A DNA stretch of 64,000 bases from Dryas octopetala (taxonomy: Eukaryota > Streptophyta > Magnoliopsida > Rosales > Rosaceae), in the NCBI GenBank assembly GCA_963921425.1, contig OY992836.1, positions 12,865,304 to 12,929,303 on the forward strand, written 5' to 3'. The translations under genes and the position numbers were made by a program. The first letter of the stretch is position 1. Every line of letters begins with the position of its first letter. Below the pieces are notes generated by a model that worked only from the letters and a program-made list of their open reading frames with translations, searched no databases and was not told the DNA's origin. Positions 1 through 10,914 of the stretch are shown piece by piece.

Positions 1-2
1 CC

Positions 3-1784
3 AGGTATCTCTTTGAACAGATGCCTAGTACAAGTGTTCTTTTGTGGAATTCGATGATTTCTGGGTATGCGTACAATGGGATATGGGATTTAAGCCTGGG
101 TGTATTTCGTGAAATGCAGTTTTCAAGATTTGATCCTGATGCAGTCTCTATTATTAGTGTCCTTTCTGCATGCTCCAAGCTTGAGGCTGATTTGCTGGGT
201 AGGTCTGCTCATGCATTTAGTATAAAAAAGGGTATCCACTCAAACCTCAATCTGACAAATGCACTGTTGGCATTTTACTCTGATTGTCATCACCTCTCCT
301 ATTCTATTACTCTGTTTCATAAGATGCCTATAAGAAATGCCATAACATGGAATACGTTGATATCCAATTGTGTACACCATGGAGAAATGGAAATGGCAGT
401 TGCTCTTTACCACCAGATGCAGAAAGAGGGTTTCAAGTTGGACTTGATCACCCTGATAAGCATACTTCCTAGTTTCAGTGAGATGGAAAACTTAGGGCAA
501 GGAATGGCTATTCATGGTTACGTTATAAAAGACGGGTTTGTTTCTGATATTTCTCTGGTTAATTCACTTATTAGCTTGTACTGTAATTGTGGAGACCTTG
601 ACGCTGGAAGGTTACTTTTTGAAGTCATGCCAAAAAGGAGTGTGGTGTCATGGAATGCTTTGATGACTGGCTTCCGAAACCAGAATTTACAGAATGAGGT
701 TCTAGTTTTGTTTGGTAAAATGATAAAGGATGATGAGAAGCCAAACTATGTAACTTTGCTGAACCTATTGCCTGTATGCTACACCCAGTTACAGGGTAAG
801 TCTATACATGCTGTGGCAGTTAGAACAGGCATTTTACAAGAAACCCCTCTCCTTACATCACTTATATTCATGTATGCTAGATTTGACAACATTAATTCAT
901 GTCTCTTACTGTTTCATATGGGAAAAATGGAGGATATTTCTTTGTGGAATGCCATTATGTCTGTGCACATACAAGCCAAAAATAGCAAAATTGCAGTTGC
1001 CTTATTTGGTTGTCTGCTTCAGATGGGATTGGAACCTGACAATGTAACAGTACTGAGTTTAGTTTCTGCATGTGTTCAACTAAATAGCCTCAATCTTTCT
1101 AATTCTGTAATGGCTTACATCATGCTCAAGGGCTTTGACAAAGATCTGGTTATCAGCAATGCGCTGATAGATTTGTACGCAAGATGCGGTAACATATTGA
1201 TTGCAAGAAAGCTGTTTGAGAGGTTGGTTGAAAAAGATGTTGTGTCTTGGAATGTGATGATTAGAGGATATGGCTTGCATGGGGACGGTGAAGCTGCCCT
1301 TGATCTTTTCTTGCAGATGGAACAGTCAGGGATAATACCTAATGGCATTACTTATTCAAGTATTTTATCAGCCTGCAGCCATTCTGGCATGGTTGAGCAA
1401 GGCCTTTTGGTATTCAACTCTATGACAGAACATGGGATATCACCCCAAATGGAGCACTATGCTTGCATGGTGGACCTGCTCGGAAGAACAGGTAACTTGA
1501 CTGAGGCTTATGGCATTGTTAGGGAACTGCCCTGTAAACCTTCAATAAGCCTACTTGAGTCTTTGTTGGGTGCTTGTAGAATCCATGGGAATGTTGAACT
1601 CGGAGAAAGAATTGGTAGGATGCTCTCTGAATTGGACTCGGAAAATTCAAGATCACATGTTATGCTTCACAATATCTATGCAGCAGCTGGGAGGTGGACA
1701 GATGCCGATAGAGTAAGGTCTGAGATGGAAGAAAGACAAATGAGAAAATTACCTGGATTTAGTCTTCTCATTGGAGACGGATAA
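3..1784 (+). CDS. Pentatricopeptide repeat protein, PLS class with E-type C-terminus (5' partial)
   Basis: The reading frame is already open at the window edge, before the first ATG at 21, so the N-terminus lies outside the window. The 593 visible codons consist of repeated ~31-36-residue PPR units. These show the alternating PLS signatures: 'SWNALMTGF'-type units, 'NALIDLYARCGN', and 'DVVSWNVMIRGYGLHGDGE'. The last ~90 residues match the plant E/E2 extension (PSISLLESLLGACRIHGN, then NIYAAAGRW and a terminal LPGFSLL). There is no DYW deaminase domain. Proteins of this family bind organellar RNA in mitochondria or chloroplasts, often for C-to-U editing or splicing, with a DYW partner supplied in trans. 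The transit peptide cannot be seen. Which organelle and which RNA site are targeted cannot be told from this sequence. Confidence 0.95.
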   Translation, partial: RYLFEQMPSTSVLLWNSMISGYAYNGIWDLSLGVFREMQFSRFDPDAVSIISVLSACSKLEADLLGRSAHAFSIKKGIHSNLNLTNALLAFYSDCHHLSYSITLFHKMPIRNAITWNTLISNCVHHGEMEMAVALYHQMQKEGFKLDLITLISILPSFSEMENLGQGMAIHGYVIKDGFVSDISLVNSLISLYCNCGDLDAGRLLFEVMPKRSVVSWNALMTGFRNQNLQNEVLVLFGKMIKDDEKPNYVTLLNLLPVCYTQLQGKSIHAVAVRTGILQETPLLTSLIFMYARFDNINSCLLLFHMGKMEDISLWNAIMSVHIQAKNSKIAVALFGCLLQMGLEPDNVTVLSLVSACVQLNSLNLSNSVMAYIMLKGFDKDLVISNALIDLYARCGNILIARKLFERLVEKDVVSWNVMIRGYGLHGDGEAALDLFLQMEQSGIIPNGITYSSILSACSHSGMVEQGLLVFNSMTEHGISPQMEHYACMVDLLGRTGNLTEAYGIVRELPCKPSISLLESLLGACRIHGNVELGERIGRMLSELDSENSRSHVMLHNIYAAAGRWTDADRVRSEMEERQMRKLPGFSLLIGDG

Positions 1785-2944
1785 CACGATAAGGAATTGT
1801 CTTGAGGTCTTCTTGGGGTAAATGAACACCAAATAAAGAGTCTCCTATGGAGACTATTATCATATCAGAATGATTCATATGCAGGGCAGTAGGGGGACTT
1901 AATTTGATGACTGTCGGAAGCAGCAACCTTGGCAGTTCTTGCTACAACTCCACAAGGTCTTATCAAACTTTAATTGTTGGGAGAACTGAGAAGCACCCCA
2001 GAAGTCTTGTAGGGGCGATTTAATCAGCTCAATGTCACCTTACTACTAGCATCAGGTCTTGTGAAAAAGAGATGCCATAAGATCTTACTGCTAGCATCAG
2101 TTCACATTGAATCTTCACTGCAATGGATTTGGTTTTGCCAAAGCCTTGATGATCAACCATGCCAAATAAGGTACTTAGTTGGGAAGTCTTGGGCTTGTGA
2201 GACACCAAAAGGTTACAGCTCCTACCAGCTGAAGTTAAGCTCGTCAGGTGCCATATGATATAACAAACTGTTGTAAATTCTTTTGGGAGAGGTTGGAGAG
2301 TAAAACTGTGAAAGACCAACCGAGTGAAGAAGCTACCGGTAGGGTGGAGGTTAAATGGCCAGAGCAAATGTTGGGTTGAAAGAATTTCCTCTGTTTCCCA
2401 TTTGTTGGTTCCATTTGACATGTTCTAACAAGCTAAGTCAAGGCACACATTGAACAACCAAACAAATGCTTATATGAGAATTTTGTCTCAGCAAAAAGTT
2501 TGATATGTTATGTTCTAAGGGCAAAATTCATCAAAATGACATGAATATTAAACAGTATGTTAGTTTAGAGTATGAATTTTGTTTCGTATTAATCTGCACT
2601 TAAAATTTATTTTTATGTTGTGCCTAATTGACCCATTCCATCATGTGAGTTACATATTTCATCCAAAAGACTTTCCAGCTTTTTTCGTTTGTGTTTGTAT
2701 CTCCACAGTCCACAGTGATATTTGAAGCCTTGTGGGCCGGAGATTTTCTCCGATATAATTGGAAAGTTTTTCGTAGATACACGCTCACGCTGTCACGCAG
2801 TCACGCTGCACTGAAAATAGAAAGTCGGTGGTGTACTATTAGGCTATTAGCCAATACTCAATAGCCACGTTTGCAGATTTCAGAATCGGAGACCGTAAAG
2901 TGCTTTAAAAAAAAGCTGCGCTGTAAAGCAGCTATTATTGCTTG
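1785..2944. other. Intergenic: 3' flank of the PPR gene and distal ERF promoter
   Basis: No convincing coding region is present. The first ~600 bp are less AT-rich than the rest and may be transcribed 3' UTR of the PPR gene. A short direct repeat containing CTAGCATCAG occurs at about 2044 and 2090. From about 2750 the sequence contains several CACGC-type pentamers and leads into the ERF promoter. Confidence 0.4.
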
Positions 2945-2954
2945 GTGACGTCAC
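2945..2954. promoter_or_regulatory. Palindromic TGACGTCA bZIP/TGA-type site upstream of the ERF gene
   Basis: A perfect 10-bp palindrome, GTGACGTCAC, lies about 80 bp upstream of the TATA box of the ERF gene. TGACGTCA is the classic recognition site for plant bZIP factors, including TGA factors involved in redox, salicylate and jasmonate signalling. Use in this gene is inferred from position only. Confidence 0.5.
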
Positions 2955-3031
2955 AGTATAAACTCAAAGATCCAGCCACAAAACCGTGTGTGAAACCAAA
3001 AAGCTGGCAGATATCTGACTTTCTCACTCTC

Positions 3032-3038
3032 TATATAA
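3032..3038 (+). promoter_or_regulatory. TATA box of the ERF gene
   Basis: TATATAA in a pyrimidine-rich context lies about 160 bp upstream of the chosen ATG. Transcription would be expected to start near 3065, giving a 5' UTR of roughly 125 bases. Confidence 0.6.
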
Positions 3039-3190
3039 ACCCAAAATCCAAATAAACTACTGCTCATCATTCTCGATCACATTTTACATTTGCTCGACTG
3101 ATTTTGTTGACTTGTTATTTCAAGCTAAAGGAGCTCTCACTTTGTTTTTTCTTCCGAAAATACCCCCAAACAACAAAGGAAAGGACAAAC

Positions 3191-3730
3191 ATGCCCAGCT
3201 CGCAGTATTCGAATTACCATCGAGGTATGCCGCAGGATGAAGAGCATTGTATCATGGTCTCTGCCCTGAAGCACGTCATCTTCGGTGGACCCCAACAACG
3301 TTCAGAAGGCGCCACTTCACCGGGTGTTCCTTCGACGAGTCGTGGGACCCAAGAGGAGCAACAGAAGAAAAACAAGAAATTACTCCCAGACGTGCTGACG
3401 TTGTCGGATGGTGACACGTGTCGGGTGTGTGGGATCGAGGGCTGTCTGGGCTGCGACTTGTTCCCGCCAAACATTGAAGACGAAGGGAAGAAAAGGAAGA
3501 GGGACAAGAACAAGTACAGGGGAGTGCGGCAGAGGCCATGGGGGAAATGGGCAGCGGAGACTCGGGACCCGCGGCGGGCGGTTCGGGTTTGGCTGGGGAC
3601 ATTTGAGACCGGGGAGCAAGCGGCCAGGGCGTACGACGAGGCAGCCATTGAGTTTCGGGGGGACAGGGCCAAGCTCAACTTCCCATTGTCGGACTACATG
3701 AGAAACACTAGTACTAGTAGCGCTACATGA
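3191..3730 (+). CDS. AP2/ERF transcription factor, ERF group X (ERF109/ABR1-like), short form
   Basis: A single-exon gene for 179 residues. The start at 3191 is preferred because the protein then begins [10 protein letters not shown] and the frame upstream reads like untranslated sequence. An in-frame ATG at 3104 would add 29 residues. Residues ~22-33 ([12 protein letters not shown]) and a Cys cluster at 77/80/85/88 (C-x2-C-x4-C-x2-C, in [12 protein letters not shown]) are typical of the ERF109/ABR1 group. A basic KKRKRDKNK stretch precedes one AP2 domain at ~109-166 ([15 protein letters not shown] ... RAKLNFP). The ERF-type Ala and Asp in WAAETRD are present. Such factors bind GCC-box DNA in the nucleus and respond to reactive oxygen, jasmonate or wounding. 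Only about 13 residues follow the AP2 domain, so the acidic tail of ERF109-type proteins is missing. Promoter elements are at 2945 and 3032. Confidence 0.9.
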   Translation: MPSSQYSNYHRGMPQDEEHCIMVSALKHVIFGGPQQRSEGATSPGVPSTSRGTQEEQQKKNKKLLPDVLTLSDGDTCRVCGIEGCLGCDLFPPNIEDEGKKRKRDKNKYRGVRQRPWGKWAAETRDPRRAVRVWLGTFETGEQAARAYDEAAIEFRGDRAKLNFPLSDYMRNTSTSSAT

Positions 3731-3758
3731 ATTCACCAAACCCAACAAAGCACCATCG

Positions 3759-4714
3759 ATCTAGGAATGCCAATGGCTATGGGTGGGGATAAGTATGACA
3801 CATCCATATTCATAACCGAATTTGTTTTGCCCCCATATCCTCATGTTTTTTAATTGAGGATCTCCCGTATCCGTATTCGCGGCAAATGGAATTCCCATCC
3901 TTATCCTTAATCCTCCTATCCCCCAATCCAAATATATATATATATATATATATCCTTATATTAACAATAAATTCATTTAAAACTCATTTTACAGCCCTTA
4001 ATCATAATTAAACTTACATAAAATATTGTAATGACAAATAAGTCCATTTTGTAACAAAAAGCCCATGTTATAATTTCTCCGTGTTTTTTGTGCCGAGTGC
4101 TCCGAGTGTTTATTTATTTATTTTTTTTAACTAGGTAAATTGCCACTGTCAAATAGTGGCAATAATTGCCACTATCATTATTGCCACTATTCGATAATGG
4201 CAATCAGTAACAATCATTTTTACGTTATAACACGGATGAATGTGACTTCATAAGCTTGAATTGTGTGTTATATATTGGTTTATTAGTTTTTGACATGTTT
4301 ATGTAAGTAAAGACATAAAATATATTTATAAGTATTATTTTTATGCAGTTTAAATAGCTATTGTTGCACAATGGCAAATGTCAAGCACTTGATGAACAGT
4401 ATTGAACGCTCGGTGGGTTCCGTGTTGAGCGCATTTCATTAAAGTAGACCGGGCTGAAATTCATTATAGCGTGTGGGTTGTGTTATCAACCTTATTTTTC
4501 AAGTGGACTTAAAAAAAACCTAATATTAATAATATTATAAAAATAAAACAATCATATATATATTTAATTCGGGGCGAGTTCGGGGATAGTAATACTATCC
4601 CCACCCCGTTCCCAATCGAGTATTTTAAAAAATCTCTGAATCTGTCCCTATACCGCCCCGTTCAGTTGAGGTACCTGTAAGTACCCAAACCCACAATTTT
4701 TTTGGCCATCCTAA
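3759..4714. mobile_element. Degenerate hAT-like non-autonomous element
   Basis: The left end (TAGGAATGCCAATGG, from 3762) and the reverse complement of the right end (TTAGGATGGCCA, to 4714) resemble the TAGGGATGGCAA termini of common plant hAT-type elements. GGGTGGGGAT-type and GGGGCGAG/CCCCACCCCG-type subterminal sequence is also present. CACCATCG at 3751 and CACCATGG at 4715 could be a diverged 8-bp target duplication, but the exact edges are uncertain. Inside, at ~4138-4215, are short palindromic TTGCCACT/AGTGGCAA units. No transposase is encoded. The element begins about 30 bp after the ERF stop codon. Confidence 0.5.
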
Positions 4715-5025
4715 CACCATGGACTCTGATACCAAGCCAACCTTCAGTGGGAGTTGTTTGCCACCTACTATGCTGAGTGGGAAGTTCATCCAATAAACAC
4801 TTGCTACTTGTCAATTTTATTTTTATTTTTTATAGTAACAATTGAACAAATGGCAAGGTTTTAGTGGTGGTCTTGCCACTCAAGATGATGAGTTGGCAAT
4901 CAACTCCCTACACAATTTTTTCTCAACCGGAAGAAGAGTCCACGTGTAAAGTAAAATACTTTACATGTAAAAAGCTAAGAAGTTTAAAAAGCCTTATCTT
5001 GAAATGCCAACAACACTCTCTCAAC

Positions 5026-5446
5026 TAGTGGTGAGTTTTTTAACTGACCAAACCGAAATACCGACACCGAACCGATCGGTTCGGTATTTTTCTGAGAATT
5101 TTCCGCATCGGTTGATAACCGAACCGCCTATACTTGGCGTCGAAACGGTTTTTGTCTCTCCCTCCCGACAATTACTGAGACCGAACCGACCTACATATGG
5201 TGATGAGTTTGGTGTTGGCGGGGCTCGCTAGCCATTAAAAAGTTTTAAGGAAGGAGGAGAACCAAAGGAGAAAAGAAGAAAAGAGAAAGAGAAAAAAAAA
5301 AAAAAAAAAAGGAGAAAAGAAGGAAAGAGAAGAAGAAGAAAAACACGGGAGGAGACAAAGTGGTCTAAAGAAAGGGAAAAGGGAGGAAAAGTAGAAAAAA
5401 AAAAAAAAGAATAAAAAAGGGAAAAGGCAAAAGTTGCCTAAGTAGG

Positions 5447-5494
<48 letters not shown>

Positions 5495-5896
5495 GGTTTT
5501 GTCTTGCGTTGTGCACTTTTTAGGAAAGCTCACAAACCTTATCACTAAACCTTTCTTGGAGGAGTCTACATCATCAACCTCTTCACCACAAACCAGGCGC
5601 ACCACCACCTCCACTTCCTCCACCACCATCGACCACCAACCCAGCACCACAACGGCACCACCTCCACCCATCGTCGTCGCCTCTCTCTCCCACTCTTGCT
5701 ACCATCTGACTTTCTCTCTGTCCTTCTCTTTCTCTCTCAACCGAAACTGACTGCCACCGACCAAGACTAACCGAAACCGAAATAGTCGGTACCCGACAGA
5801 CGGCGGTACAGTGGCGGCTTCATTTTGTGGCATTCGGCCGGCGTTAGTTCGGTGGTCGGTTCTGGCCAATTGGTTCGGTTACCGAACCCACCCTTA
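5026..5896. mobile_element. Non-autonomous hAT-type element with 8-bp target duplication
   Basis: The ends are TAGTGGTGAG... and ...CTTA, whose reverse complement is TAAGGGTGGG, consistent with YARNG-type hAT termini. They are flanked by a perfect 8-bp direct repeat CTCTCAAC (5018-5025 and 5897-5904). CGGTTCGG/CCGAACC-rich subterminal repeats occupy both ends (about 5040-5190 and 5745-5890). The centre is purine-rich with an A-tract of ~40 bp at 5451-5491. No transposase is present. Confidence 0.8.
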
Positions 5897-5904
5897 CTCT
5901 CAAC

Positions 5905-6664
5905 TCTCTCTTTCTTCTTCTTCTTCAAATTATTTTCAAGAAAGAGAGCTTGTTTTACTCTCTGGTAAAGTGGTATAGAAAATTAGAAACACAATAAGTA
6001 AGCAACTAGTACAAGTCTATTACCAACACTATTTTATTCAGAAACACACCAAAACTAAACAAATTTGTTTTTTAAATAATCTATAACTCAATAAAGTTTG
6101 AAGATAAAACCAAAAGCAATCCATTACATCAAACAACTTTTTGTACAATCTAATTTATAAATGTTATGTCAATTGGAAAAGAATAGTTGAAGAAAAACTT
6201 AAGGAAATAGTATTTTCTTAAAAGAAAAATACTTATTGCCCGTAACTATTTTTTCTCAACTTCTGTTTTGCAATGGCATCAATTCAATGGCGGATCTAGG
6301 GGGTCATGGTGTAAAAGTTCAAAAAAAAATTGGACGAACGATAGTACTTTCAATTTAGGATGAATTAGGAATTTGAGAGTTTACTTGAAATTAATGGTTG
6401 GCATGGACCGGGGTTAATAGGGTTTTTCTTTTTTCTTTATTATTTATTTTTTATTTTAAGTAGAAAAAATTGGGCAAAAGTTTTGAGAAGATATATGCAT
6501 GTTATGCTTGTCACATTATAACCCTTACGGTTACGAAGAATGCAAATCAGCAAAAGGTCCTACATTTAACTAGACTGGACTTGACTTGGACCGCTTGAAG
6601 TTAGGTTCTTCTGTTGACTTGACTTGGACCACCCATTCAATAAGAAGCGGGTACACGTGAATCA
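5905..6664. other. Intergenic, AT-rich, no gene seen
   Basis: AT-rich sequence between two hAT-type insertions. No open frame with recognisable content and no clear repeat. Confidence 0.5.
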
Positions 6665-6672
6665 CATGATAC

Positions 6673-7184
6673 TAGAGGTGTCAAACGGGCCGGCTCAGTC
6701 CGTTTTAGTTGAGCCCATCGTGCTTTCGTACCGTGTTCGGGTCGGCCCATATAGTTAAGACCTAAGCCCGGTACGGCCCATGACTTGTGGGTCATTCGTG
6801 CTGGTGCCGTGCCTTAAACGGGCCGGCCCACGGACCTTTTTTTTATTTTTATTTTTTATGGTGATAAAACTAATATTATGATATTTTTTCTTATTTATAA
6901 TTAAATATTAACATTATTTTACATAAAAAATTGAATATTTTTATTGAAAAATTCTCAAAAAATGTAAAAAACAATGTTAAAATAGTCGTGCCTAATTCGG
7001 GCTCATTTCTTGCCCGTGCTTGTGCCGTGCTTGGCTCGTATCGTGCTCGTGCCGTGCCGTGCCCGATGGGCTAAAAACTTTGGCCCAGCCCGGCCCATTT
7101 AATCACACCGTGCCTTGCCGTGCCTATTTTAATCGTACCGTGCCATATCGTACTCGGGCCGACTCAACCTATTTGACACCTCTA
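6673..7184. mobile_element. hAT-type MITE with terminal repeat TAGAGGTGTCAAA
   Basis: A 512-bp element with matching ends, TAGAGGTGTCAAA and TTTGACACCTCTA. The flanks are CATGATAC (6665-6672) and TATGATAC (7185-7192), an 8-bp target duplication with one change. GGGCCGG/CGGCCC and CGTGCC-rich subterminal repeats flank an AT-rich core. There is no coding capacity. Confidence 0.85.
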
Positions 7185-7192
7185 TATGATAC

Positions 7193-7923
7193 AGTCAAGA
7201 ACCATAAGATTTTCATGAAGCAGGAAGAAACAAATTGATGTTTTCAATCAGTGCTTGGAAAATTCTATACAAAGATCCGAATTTCTTCTTTTAATTTCTA
7301 TTTTCTCTCCAGACCAGTTTGTCATTCATCACTTCTAAATCCAATTGCTTCAAATTTCGCACTGCATTCCATTTTAAACTAAATACAAGTACACAGAATA
7401 AGTGGGAGCGGGAATCAAGCATCCCTCGGAGACCACATTTACCATTTACTGAAATGAAAAAAGAATGCTACCTGGATATAACATCTTAGTAAGTACATCA
7501 TCAATCTCCAATAATTTGGCAATTTGATTTTACAGCTAAGAGTTCAATCAAAGAAACCCAACCCCACGGACCACAACCGAAAAAATACCCATAGTGCCTG
7601 CCTACTATTATATCAGCAGCACTGGTACACGTCAAACCCATCATCATCATCATCCTCCCATCCTCTAAGGCGGGGGAGGGGGGGGGGACTAGGCAGGCCC
7701 AAAATCCCTACCACCTGCCATTTATGCAATGCAACCTTCAATGGGAAAACCAGCACAGCTATCTATAGATTCTCAACAAAATCTCAATCAATACTAGACA
7801 CGCACCTACCGGTGCAAATAGATGCTGCAAAAGGTAACCAAAAATCTTTATTCCTGAACAACTGCTTCTTCAACCTGCAGTGCTTTGCTGGAATCCAAGT
7901 CAAGCAGATCTTTTTCTAGCTCC
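7193..7923 (-). other. 3' flank of the large minus-strand gene
   Basis: Sequence downstream of the stop codon at 7924. A minus-strand AATAAA-like signal (TTTATT on plus, at 7847-7852) lies ~72 bp past the stop and could direct polyadenylation. The GC-mixed content to about 7520 suggests a longer 3' UTR is possible. Open frames on the plus strand here are antisense to this region and show no family features. Confidence 0.4.
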
Positions 7924-10858
7924 TCACGATGAAGCTGAGTTCCCACTAGATGTCTGTTTAGCCACATATATTTGCTTCATCTTAGAAGATGGAAAGCTCT
8001 TTTCAGCACCTAAAGACTGATTCCTTCCTTGGAACCCCATTCTTCGATGGGACCACTCACCCCCTGAACTATTTTTCTGAGAACCCCCACCTCTCTGATA
8101 ATAAGATGAATGGCCATACTGCTGGTTAGAAATATTATTATTCTTGTGCACAGAAGACTGAGACTTGGCATTAGAACTTGCATTATTTCCACTAACGCTG
8201 CCACTGAGATTCTGATCAGCATCAGCCTTAGCATCTACAGTAGGGCCTACAGATGAGCTCTTAGCAACATTCTGTGTTGAAGCCCCAGTGCTGCAGGAGC
8301 TTGCAGGTTCTACTAACCCCAGTTCATCTGGAAATCGCGTGACAGCAGCATCATTCACCACAGGAAAATTCCGACTGTTTTCAAAAGCTGTAGAAGTTTG
8401 GGACTCAGGGAACCTGTTGGCAGTTAATGATTGGTCCACAGGACCATGGCTAAATTTAGAAGGAAGTATACCATCCGCCTGCTGCTGCAATGGCATTGAT
8501 AGAGGAACAGACTGAAGAGGTGATGCAGGAACATGTGGCCAACGAGCTTGAACTGACATGTCAGGAGAGGACTGGGCACAACAATTTTTACCCAATGGTT
8601 AGTTTATGCCAAAAAAGAAGAGTAATGTTAAATGTTCACCAACCAAATAGCAATACATTGAAAATTATGTACTATTTTCGGAGAGAGACAGAACTCTTCC
8701 CCAGAAAAAATGATGCAGTAAAACCTTAAAACCACTGGAAAAATAAAACAAATAACCTGGGGGGGGGGGGGGGGATAGTTTAGGTAAACAGATTGAATTT
8801 TACCTGGAAAGGAGAAACATCGAACATGGCCAAAGGTGAAGCCATAGGAAGGAGCGGTGACCCAGGGGCCAAATGCTGGATCGGAGTGGGCATGTTTGCA
8901 GGGTTGCGCTGTGCAGATACCATATTCATATTGTTCATGTTTATCTCCCCCTCACCAACACCCATGGCAGAAGATGCAGGATTGTGCTTCCAATCAGGTT
9001 GCTTTCCTGATGGGATATAGGCAGTACCCATGAAACTCAAGCCAACTTGTCCAAATTGTCCAACAGGTGCAAAATGGTTATAGACAACCATGTGTGGAGG
9101 CCCTTGAACACCTGGTATGCCTCCAGCTGGACTGATAAAAGGACCAGTAAAACCTGCATGAGGACCATAGAATGAATCTACCCCAGAATGGCATTGCTGC
9201 CAAGTCCCAAGTGGTGCTGAAGCAGCTGCACTACTCTTTTGGGATTGTGTTTGGGTGGTAGATGCAGAATCATCATGCGGTCCAAAAGCAAAAACAGGGC
9301 CCCCCATCATGGGATTCATCTCATAGAAGGGAAAATGGGAAGGTGGACCACCAGGGAAATGCGGAAGCATTTGGCTTGAAGAATTCTGAGGACTTGGCAA
9401 GGGCGGCCATAACGAAATTGGTGGGGTCTCAACAGATAGATCTGCTGGAAGGGAAACACTAAGAGACTCTTCGGCCCTTGATTGACTGGCTAATTGCTGA
9501 TCACCAACTGCACCTACAAAAGATTAAAAATCACTCTAATGTGATGAAAACCATTAAAAGGAGAAAAACAAGGCTCATTACTATAGCAGAAAAGATTATT
9601 CACACCTGCTGTTATCCCATCAATATCAGCACCTTCAACACTCTTGGGAAGGGAGGCCACAACAAAATTGGTTATGAGGAAATTATTCTGACTTGGTAAG
9701 GGTGGCCGTAATGAATTTGGTGGGGTTTCAACAGATAGATCTGCTGGAAGGGAAACCTTGTGAGACTGTTTGACCCTTGATTGACTGGGTAATTGCTGAT
9801 CACCAGCTCCACCTATCAAAGATCAAAGGTCACTTTAATATGATACTAATCATTAGAAGGAGGAAAGCAAGGCTCAATACTAAAGCAGAAAAATTATTTG
9901 CACCTGCTGTTATCCCATCAATATCAGCACCTCCAAAACTCTTGGTATCTGCAACAGAGACAGAGCAAGCACCCAAACCACTCCCAACAATTTCATCACT
10001 ACTGATAGCTGCAACAGCAACAGCTGAAGCAGCAGCTTCAGCTTCACAATCTTCCAAATGAACACAAGATTCAGTGCTGTGTTTCTCTTTCTCAAAGAGA
10101 AGATTACAATCATTCTCAGCTGCAGAAAGATTGTGGGAGAGTTGCATGTCTAACCGAGATGGTCCTGGTGGGCCAATTCCATGTGAAACAGCACGGGTGC
10201 TAGGAGGGAGTATTGTTGGAGATGTGACTGCACCTGAATATGAAGGGATAAATCCAATCAGAAATGATGTGATTGCAACTTTTGGTAAACTGTCAGAGTT
10301 ATTTTATATGCTCACCGAATTGAATTTTCTCGCCAGCAAGCAGGGAATTGATTGGATTTGCAGCAGAAGAAAATGACTTATCCTTTGCCAAGATGGATGA
10401 TGATGGCATGCTGGACTCACAAACTGAGCTAGTAAGATCTCCAACAGAAGCACGAGAATCAAATTGTCCAGGCTTCATAGCCTCATCAAGTTGGGTCTGA
10501 GTCAAGGCCATAACCTGCCAGATGTAGTTAATTAGTTGCAAACTCTTAGCAGCATACAAAAAAGAAAGAGTGTGCAAGTACACAACTGAAAAATATTTCT
10601 GCATAATTAGATTGAATTACATCAAGGTTTAATGATCTACATTTTTCAATTTCAAGCAACAAATGATATGAGACTGGCTCCCCCACCCCAAACAAAAGAT
10701 AAAAAGAAAGGATCTCTTGAGCTTCCAATGCTCTGTATTATGTTGGCTCTTCCATCTATAAAATCAACCGACACATATATGCCAAAAACAAGAGTGCAAC
10801 AAATCTGCATATATACTATATAAATATATATATGGAGGGAGAGAGGGAGAGAGGGAGA

Positions 10859-10914
<56 letters not shown>

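Noticed and set aside
7524..7919. Plus-strand frame of 131 codons
   Set aside because: Antisense to the 3' flank of the large gene and includes a G-tract; no motif.
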